A stretch of 64,000 nucleotides of DNA, taken from contig JAWQUS010000008.1 in the NCBI GenBank assembly GCA_036365455.1, positions 23,295,501 through 23,359,500 of the forward strand, read 5' to 3'. The position numbers were made by a program, and so were the translations under genes. Origin of the DNA: Macrosoma leucophasiata (taxonomy: Eukaryota; Arthropoda; Insecta; Lepidoptera; Hedylidae). Below the pieces are notes generated by a model. It was not told the origin of the DNA, did no database searches, and saw only the letters and a list, made by a program, of their open reading frames with translations. Positions 57,766-64,000 of this stretch are shown here, one piece after another. Position 1 is the stretch's first letter. Every line of letters starts with the position of its first letter.

Positions 57766-60700
57766 GTACATTTTTGCTAAGAGTTATGGTGTACGAAAGT
57801 TTTAAGATTGGGTTATTTTAATTTTAACTCATTCATTGACATACTCGTACTACATCATAAACCAATTATTATCTTTGTTTTATATTATTTCGCATTAACA
57901 CATGCTTGTGAAATATATTTTATTTTAAAGAAAAATGGAAAGAAAAATTGCCTAACTAGCATAGTTGGCAATAGATGGCGCTGCTGCTACCATAAAGCAA
58001 TGCAATAAATGTGAAGGAAAGATTTGACAAATCGGGCAGGACTTCAGTAGCTCAATTGGAAGAGCGGCTGGACTAGATTCCCAGTAGGCCGCGAGTTCGA
58101 GTCTCACCTGAAGTCAAATTTTTCTTTAAAATAAAATATATTATTTTCTTCCTTAAATTAATCACAGCAGCACAGGAAGTGAAATTACACCTTCATCACG
58201 TAAATAAGTAGGTTTTAAGTACACAAACTATAGTCAATGAAAGTGATCGTTGTACATAGCGAAAAGTAAGACCGTCTATTGCAGTTGAAAATTAACTTTC
58301 CCTAACCCACATACCCTTAAGTCTGGCTTTGATATTTTTATGATTCTTAAGTGCCACTAACTTGACCTGAAAACCTGTCTATTGTTTCACTGTAATGATA
58401 GGGATAATAAAATTGTTCTGCTGACCATGGGATGTCATTGATTTATTTATTGGTTGTTATTATTTATCTATGTTTATGTATTTTATTTCTGTAGTACCTA
58501 TTGTTATAAACCGCGCAAAAGACTCATTTTTACGACATTATACGTCAATGGGGTTTTCCCTATTAATAATGTCTCAAAATAATATTGGTATGATATGTTT
58601 ATTTCATAAGCCGAGCCTTATGAGGTCTAGGTTATCTCTCATCTTCCCTTTTCATTGTATGCATGCCGATTTTTAATATATTTTATATTATTATGGTGGC
58701 AAACAAGCATCCTTTAGGAATTTACACAAAAACAGAAGGTCAAAATGAACAATACCATCAGTAAATTCTTTGTTACAATAGGATGGTTGACCTGTGATAA
58801 TAATTATAATGAAAATCTTTATTTCTTGTAGTTTTAGGCATATTACATAAATTGCTGTTTATTATTATAAACCACTAATCACTCTAATGATTAAATAAAA
58901 AAAAAATATGTTTTTTAATCTTTAATTTCAAATTCCTAAAACGCTATACGCCACGTTGTGAGGATATAGATAAATATACGTCATACAGGTTGTAAACAAG
59001 CTAAATGTTATCGCGTCATCCACTGACACTTGTAATCATTTGAGATTTTGTTTACTATACTAGTGACGTCATAATTATGACGGATAATCTGAACGCCACC
59101 ATGGATAACAATCTTTTTCGTGTGTTCATATGACGCAGATTTTTTAAATGATAATATTATTGATTTTTATGCATTGATATATACATATATTTTTTTATTA
59201 ATTTAATTTTTGAAACATTGTCAACTAGCCTATTACTGACTGCAAATTGTTTTAAGATCCCAAATGGACGGATGCCTGTGTACCTGCTTACGGCTGGGAG
59301 ATGGCTTCAACGTTGCAATTCATCCTTTCGGACACAATTGGAAGTCAACAAATGGATCGAATAGAAGCACATTTGCGAGACTTTGCTAAAATAGCCTCTT
59401 CTGGATACGTATCCTTTTAAATTTTAAAAGATAATTCGTTAGTATGACATAATAAACAGCTAATAAAACTTATTATAATAATATGCGGCGGTATTAAAAC
59501 CTATATTTCACAATGAGGTTGATACATAAAGACGACGCCGGGAACAAACAGCCGGTTCCGTTTTCAAATTGAATTGACAGATATTTATGTGAGACGTTTC
59601 CACGTCATTTGTCATGGGAAAGAGTGGTAAATTGACTTCTAAAAACTGAAACTAGTAGTCTAGTATTTTAGTACATTTAAGTCAATGATAATGATATTTA
59701 TTTTGTATAAGCTGTAACTGAAAGTAATTAACTAAATAGTTGACATTTTCTTGCTCCAATTTCTCTTTTGTTTTAAAAAAAATGTCATTCGTAGTTGAAT
59801 GACAGTGAGACACGATGGTACTTTGTTTATGTAAGAAAACAGGTATATATCATTAAAGATCGCAATGATCATAAAGAAACACTTAGGCCTGAAGACTAAG
59901 AGATTACAATTCAGATGGGTGTTAATTGAGAGGTAAAATAGGATTTATTCCTGTTGCAGAAATAACTGAGACAAACATTACCAACGAACACTATTTAAAC
60001 AGTAATGCTGAACACTACTATTTTGCAGGAAATCAATGAAATAATGAGGCGGTGACAAGATGTAAGCCATTAGAGCTCAACCAATAAACTAACAATGTAT
60101 TAAATTGTACAATATGGTTTACATATAAGAAAAAAATATTAGTCAATATGGCTATTGCTTTATACTGCCGAGCTACCTTAGAAATTTTTCTACTACTGAT
60201 CGCTAAGCTTTTAATAATTCAAATAGGTTACTGTTTAGTAAGATGCATTTAACTGTTATAGGTATAGAATAATATATCGCCATATAAAATGTAATTTCTT
60301 TCAAGTAATCACAGAGAATTGACGTTTTGGATAGTTTATGTGCTATAATGAATCATCTAGTTGAGAATCTAGCAAAGAACTTTAACTTGAAGGAGGGACT
60401 CATAAATCTATTGCAAAATATGAACAAACCTATATTACTGAGAGCCGCTTCTGACATAACTTCTCAATTTCAAGCTCTACAAAATTATATAGGTTATTTG
60501 GGTAAGAACACTCGTCTATAACAAAGATGATTTCATCAGAAAATCAGTCTGAGCTCGGCTGATTGGAAAACAACCCGTGAACTAGAACAAATGCATTGAT
60601 TCAAGTATCGGAACAGTGTCAGAATTACATGCTTTTTTGAATATGCAAAATTGTATTGGTCCAAAAAAGCAGTTTTGTAATCTGTCTCAAACGTGAAAAG

Positions 60701-63700
60701 AATATCGTTATAACGCAAAAAAATTTAAACTACTTAAAATTTTATGTATAAAATTTTCATTTCACAGTGTTTCTAACAATTAAATACTTCTCCGAAACGG
60801 ATTGACCGATTGTCACGAAATCTTTTGTGTGTATTTTTTAGGTATGAGAATCGGTTGTAGAATTTTATTTTGCCCCAAAATTGTTAGAGTGGCCCACCCG
60901 ATTTATTTTATTTTTATAAGACCTAGCATTAAAAAATTGATTAACTGTCGTGTCATAGCGCAGTCCTTTAGGGAGTTAATTATTTTGCTTCAATTATTTT
61001 GTTACCCAATGGCGTTAAAAATAACAGTAAAGCTTATCAATTCACCGATGTGTTCCCAAGGGAGTATAGTAGCAAATACTAACCTTGCATTCAAATGTAG
61101 GGCCGTCATCGCGGATACTGTAAGTAAGAGTGCAGTATCCATCAAGAAATATTGCACATCAAGCCTACGAAAGAGACAATCGGCTATTTTCGAATTCGTA
61201 GAGCGTTATCTCTGCCGCACACTGCCTACGTAATCATTTATAGTCCGGTATTGGTCAAAACTTGATCGACAAACGTCATATAGGTAAAGTGCGAAAGAGA
61301 TAACGCTCTACAGACCCGAAATAAGCCGAAATCTCGTTCCTAAGGTCGTTGTGCCATATTTCTTGTTAATATTGTAGGATTGGATGGCGCAACTAGTGTA
61401 CTAATTTATTTTATGCTAGCTGACCAGCTGATGCACCTTTATATATAAAAGTCTTATTATCGTCTTCCTTGAACCTATCCATTTTTGGAATACCACTTAA
61501 AAGACTTTTTATGTGACGTTGTTGGCAAAGACGCATGAAGTTGACATGGATGGTGATGTGCATGGATATTGTTCATGATGTCTGTAGCCTATACACAAAA
61601 ATGCAGATGCGTTGCCATCCGTGGTCTTAGTTGTTATGTCTCTGTGACAGTTCTTACGGGGCCTTACATGACCATATAACCGGAACACCATAGTGTTGAA
61701 AAATACCATTTGGTGGCAAATAGATTAGATAATACGGTGCCAATGTCCTCGAGTCTCCACAGTGGGACTTCCTTGTGGAGAATTCCTTTCTAGATTTTTT
61801 CATTCGGTGTCCTTTTTTTATTAAGAAAGAATTCCTTTCTTTCTTAATAAAAAAAGGACACCGAATGAAAAAATCTAAATTGATGATTTACTACTGGTGG
61901 TAGAGTTCCACTGTGGAGACTCGAAGGAAGGAAAAATATAGGTTTACGGAAACTAATAGTAGGTAGTAGAGCTCAAGGGCTTAGTGTTCATAAGTCAAAC
62001 ACTGTGTAGGGGTACTACTGGGGTCCTAGGTTCGATTTCCGGGTGGGGGGGCTATCAGAGATAAAGGTGTTAAATTCTTTGTCTCTGGTTCTATTGGGCT
62101 TTCTCCTTTTTCTGGTAGTTTCCCAGTACCTCGGAGTTTGGTAATGTGCCCGGATATGTAAACAGACTTGTCACCTGTTACATAAGCCAAAATGTAACCG
62201 GCGAATTGTGTGTGTTTTTACGTATGCTTCAATCCATACATTTACCTCTGCCAACCCCTTCAGGAATTACACAGATCTCCCCCAATAGATACCGCATTTG
62301 TGAATATTTGTTCGCAGCCGTGTTCACCTTTTTTGAGGTACGCGGGTGTAGCGGGGAGACGTAACTAAAGCGCTGTGATTGGCTGTTTGAATTGGAGACT
62401 TGGATACGCCCCCTCATTGAGCTGTCGATATTTCTTATCGATATTTTTTCCACATTTATTTGCTTTTTTAAAGATAATTCAGCAGAACTTGAAAAATACA
62501 GTTGTCAGTAATTGTAAATTATATAATCATAATTTCAGAAATAGGTAAATTAAGACAGTATATCATTTGGGTAGGTAAATAAAAACGCATAAATTAATGC
62601 CAATAAAGTAATTATTTTACCTTATACAGATTTTAAGCGTTTGGAACTCCATAAAATCTGGTTACCTATTACATAGACATAGACATTCCGTACAATTATT
62701 ATAATTTAGGAGATGCTTTAAAGTGGCCTATTTAAATGTTATTTTAATAAATAATCATAATCCGCTTACGCGAATTAGCGTTACATCCCTGTAACGCTAA
62801 TTCATTTTTCTTCACGGAAGTGGTAACCCTAATATTGCATGTCAGTGATTCGATAAAACATTATAGACAATGGGAACAATGCCAATAACACTCGCGGGAG
62901 GTTTATTTCGTTTATGGTCTAGGGTTATGGGCCATGCGTGCTTTACATTTCAAAACGCACACATGGGCTAATGTGAAAATCTTTTCACCATCAACCTATA
63001 TTTCAATGGGAAATATTGTCGGATATGGTATATAAGTGTTGAGTCTGTTGACTCATATATTAAAAATATACCGGGCCTACTCAAATTGTTTCCGAAGGAA
63101 TAAATTCCAAAAATCATAAATTTCTATGGATTTTACTGCGTTTGATATTTCAAAGCGGAATTTCGAATCTGAATTCGGAGTGCAAGTGGTCTGCCCAAAA
63201 ATATGAATACTTTATTCTGTCAAGTCGGTATTGTTCTAAACCACACGATTGAGAGGTTTGTTTGAATTCTCGTCTCTTTCAGCCTAATGATTATATTCTC
63301 TTTGATCCCTACTATCAACTCCTGGGAAATATAAGAAATCACATCCAAAATTACAAAAATCCATTTAATTTAGCACCAGCACGACACACGACAAAGACCC
63401 CGTAAAAGTGTTCCTATAAAATCAACGTCTAAACACATTTTCATTCACGTGTGCTCGTTAAATATAGAATCTGGGATTTTAAATGTAAGTCACGTTTGGG
63501 TGCTAATTATTTTCATTACACAGGCTTCCTCCTGATGCGGATAGAAGACGATGACCTTTTCAACCTCGTCTCGGAGGCGATAATCTGGCATTTGTCAGCT
63601 CCGGACTCAGTGAGAGGTCATAATGCAGCGCAACTTCGGCATACCTTGACTGCTGCTGCACCAGTCTTGAGCCACATTGCTGTTAAGATGCTGGCGATGG

Positions 63701-63774
63701 CTTCCCGACGTCGATTTCCTACCTATCTGCAAATCTGTCTGCTGTTGGCTTGTGACAATGATGATAATTGTTAG
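57456..63774 (+). CDS. Four-exon gene, uncharacterised 299-residue protein
   Basis: Joining 57456-57765, 59257-59408, 60315-60501 and 63524-63774 gives a 900-nt reading frame ending in TAG with every splice phase matching (1, 0, 1). All introns are GT-AG. The ATG is the first one after an in-frame TAA at 57435. Residues 1 to about 100 are rich in Lys, Arg and Ser (start MDTKRGESTSKLK) and likely disordered or nucleic-acid-binding. From residue 104 on, the protein looks compact and mostly helical (WTDACVPAYGWEMAS; AKIASSGYRIDVLD; FLLMRIEDDDLFNLVSEA), which could be a helical-repeat fold. There is no signal peptide and no clear membrane segment. I do not recognise the family. The protein may be longer if the TAG is bypassed by a splice at 63773. 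Phase agreement over three introns is the main support; coding function is otherwise inferred. Confidence 0.8.
57878..58141 (+). mobile_element. tRNA-headed dispersed element, copy 2
   Basis: Preceded by the 44-base arm sequence also found at 26322. TATTTTATTTTAAAGAAAAA (57918) and AAATTTTTCTTTAAAATAAA (58116) are inverted ends around the tRNA-like region. It lies in intron 1 of the 299-residue gene. Confidence 0.6.
58041..58116 (+). tRNA. tRNA-like sequence in a repeat (probably not functional)
   Basis: ACTTCAG/CTGAAGT acceptor pairs perfectly; A box TAGCTCAATTGG and B box GTTCGAGTCTC intact; anticodon region as in the 26-kb copy. The T-arm has one change (CTCAC) relative to that copy. Position within a repeat argues for a SINE promoter rather than a tRNA gene. 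Confidence 0.45.
58690..58748 (-). mobile_element. Family B fragment
   Basis: TTATGGTGGCAAACAAGCAT and AGAAGGTCAAAATG; internal part missing. Confidence 0.35.
59257..59408 (+). CDS. Exon 2 of the 299-residue gene
   Basis: Acceptor TTTTAAG|ATCCC. Two bases complete the Asp codon begun in exon 1, then 50 full codons follow to the donor GGATAC|GTATCC. Read straight through, the frame stops two codons later, which supports splicing here. It encodes a helical segment with MDRIEAHLRDFAKIASSGY at its end. Confidence 0.75.
59990..60075 (-). mobile_element. Family B fragment, diverged
   Basis: AGTAATGCTGAACACTACTA then TTTTGCAGGAAATC and ATGAGGCGGTGACAAG, TTAGAGCTC follow the B order (CAGTGCTGAACACTACCATT ... 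GCGGTGGTGCC ... GAGCTC). Confidence 0.35.
60315..60501 (+). CDS. Exon 3 of the 299-residue gene
   Basis: Acceptor AATCACAG|AGAATT, 62 codons plus one base, strong donor TTGG|GTAAGA. It encodes a leucine-rich helical stretch (LENLAK-like pattern VENLAKNFNLKEGLINLLQ). No in-frame ATG is needed; it is an internal exon in phase 0. Confidence 0.75.
60750..60925 (+). mobile_element. Helitron-like fragment
   Basis: CACAGTGTTTCTAACAATTA, CGGATTGACCGATTGTCACG and GGTATGAGAATCGGTTGTAG; partner of 41378-41600. Lies in intron 3. Confidence 0.45.
61133..61374. mobile_element. MITE family C, copy 6
   Basis: CAGTATCCATCAAGAAATAT at the left, CATATTTCTTGTTAATATTG then TA at the right. In intron 3, near full length. 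Confidence 0.7.
61508..61760 (-). mobile_element. Family B copy, diverged
   Basis: TTTTTATGTGACGTTGTTGG, GATGTCTGTAGCCTATACAC, CACCATAGTGTTGAAAAATA and TCCTCGAGTCTCCACAGTGG parallel B. It runs into the fold-back at 61749-61924. Confidence 0.5.
61749..61924. repeat. Nested fold-back: 39-bp perfect arms within 17-bp arms
   Basis: Inner arms 61791-61829 and 61839-61877 are exact complements (TAGATTTTTTCATTCGGTGT ...). Outer arms 61749-61765 and 61908-61924 (TCGAGTCTCCACAGTGG) also pair. The right side carries a second piece of family B start (TGGTGGTAGAGTTCCAC), so the fold-back mirrors the B end. Confidence 0.85.
61960..62290 (+). mobile_element. SINE family A copy with tRNA-like head remnant
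   Basis: Head has a B box TAGGTTCGATTTCCGGG (62027). Body TAGTTTCCCAGTACCTCGGA, GTAACCGGCGAATTGTGTGT and CCAACCCCTTCAGGAATTAC. In intron 3. Confidence 0.6.
62291..63523. other. Rest of intron 3
   Basis: A 14-bp hairpin (62772-62785 / 62790-62803, GAATTAGCGTTACA) and ATCGATATTTC patches; otherwise no repeat or exon recognised. Confidence 0.4.
63524..63774 (+). CDS. Exon 4 of the 299-residue gene, with stop
   Basis: Acceptor TTTTCATTACACAG|GCTTCC. The GC completes a Gly codon begun in exon 3. The exon is GC-rich relative to its flanks and ends at TAG (63772-63774), with TAA directly after. No AATAAA is obvious before the window ends. A diverged partial copy of this exon's early part appears at 63955-64000. 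Confidence 0.75.
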
Positions 63775-63954
63775 TAAATTTGTTTATAACGGCTCCACTA
63801 GCAACATTTGAGAATTAGCAAGTCACCACTATTTTTTAGGTATGCGTCTATTTCTCGGTTCTCATAATTGTGGTTAACGTAACTGGTGTTAACGTTTTTT
63901 GCGCTGTAATTGGTATAAAAAATTGGTAATTATTTTATGGATAGCAAACAAATA

Positions 63955-64000
63955 CCTTTTCGATCTCGTTTCGAAGACGATAACCTGACAGCTATCTCGG
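63955..64000 (+). pseudogene. Diverged partial copy of exon 4 at the window edge
   Basis: The run CCTTTTCGATCTCGTTTCGA, then AGACGATAACCTG, resembles exon 4 (CCTTTTCAACCTCGTCTCGG, then AGGCGATAATCTGG) over about 45 bases. In the homologous frame it reads into TGA, so it looks like a decayed tandem exon duplicate. The window end cuts it off. Confidence 0.45.

Noticed and set aside
60802..61233. 143-codon plus-strand frame in intron 3
   Set aside because: Made of a Helitron-like fragment and the left half of a family C MITE.

Overview
The window looks like nuclear DNA of a moth or butterfly (Lepidoptera). It is AT-rich and almost gene-free, with introns, GT-AG splice sites, and a dense mix of transposon remains of lepidopteran type: Helitrons whose 3' end reads GCCGCTAGT, an RTE-type LINE end with a (CAT)n/(ATG)n tail, mariner copies starting TAGGTTGGGGAAAAAG, tRNA-derived SINEs and many palindromic MITEs. 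I cannot name the species. There is no bacterial-style operon, CRISPR array or rRNA.

Host genes lie mainly at the two ends. On the right, a four-exon plus-strand gene (57456-63774) assembles with all splice phases consistent into a 299-residue protein of unknown function, with a basic N-terminus followed by a helical region. Just upstream is a GC/CpG-rich minus-strand segment (56763 to about 57060) that ends in a strong GTGAGT donor and looks like a first exon, so the roughly 400 bp between it and the plus-strand ATG may be a two-way promoter. On the left, a well-formed 199-bp internal coding exon lies on the minus strand at 1568-1766. The 57-kb first exon and the 1.6-kb exon could belong to one minus-strand gene whose introns fill the window, but that link is inference. 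Two weaker plus-strand coding candidates lie at 54196-55088 (two exons, polyA signal at 55358) and 55548-56183.

Between these, roughly 2-54 kb is repeats and unassigned intronic or intergenic DNA. Main families: (A) a tRNA-headed SINE containing the motif CCGGCGAATCGTGGGTG; (B) an approximately 280-bp A-tailed retroposon beginning GGTGGTAGAGCTCC, about 15 copies; (C) a 251-bp TA-flanked MITE beginning CAGTATCCAACAAG, six copies; (D) a repeat bounded by AAGTGCGAGTCGGA and TACGGAACCCTA; (E) the 3' end of a LINE carrying a recognisable C-terminal ORF piece; Helitrons, including two head-to-tail copies and a decayed helicase gene; two internally deleted mariners; fragments of two other LINEs; and several single or double MITEs.

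The most informative structure is the nesting. B copies sit inside two different MITEs (25.2 and 48.0 kb), a 371-bp poly-A element with a perfect 9-bp target duplication sits inside a B copy (15.1 kb), a LINE end sits inside a C copy (51.9 kb), and a Helitron sits inside an A copy (8.6 kb). This gives a relative insertion order. Nothing here is a clear new multi-gene system. The best leads are the uncharacterised 299-residue gene with its apparent two-way promoter, the tRNA-like module flanked by inverted repeats, and the two Harbinger-like elements.
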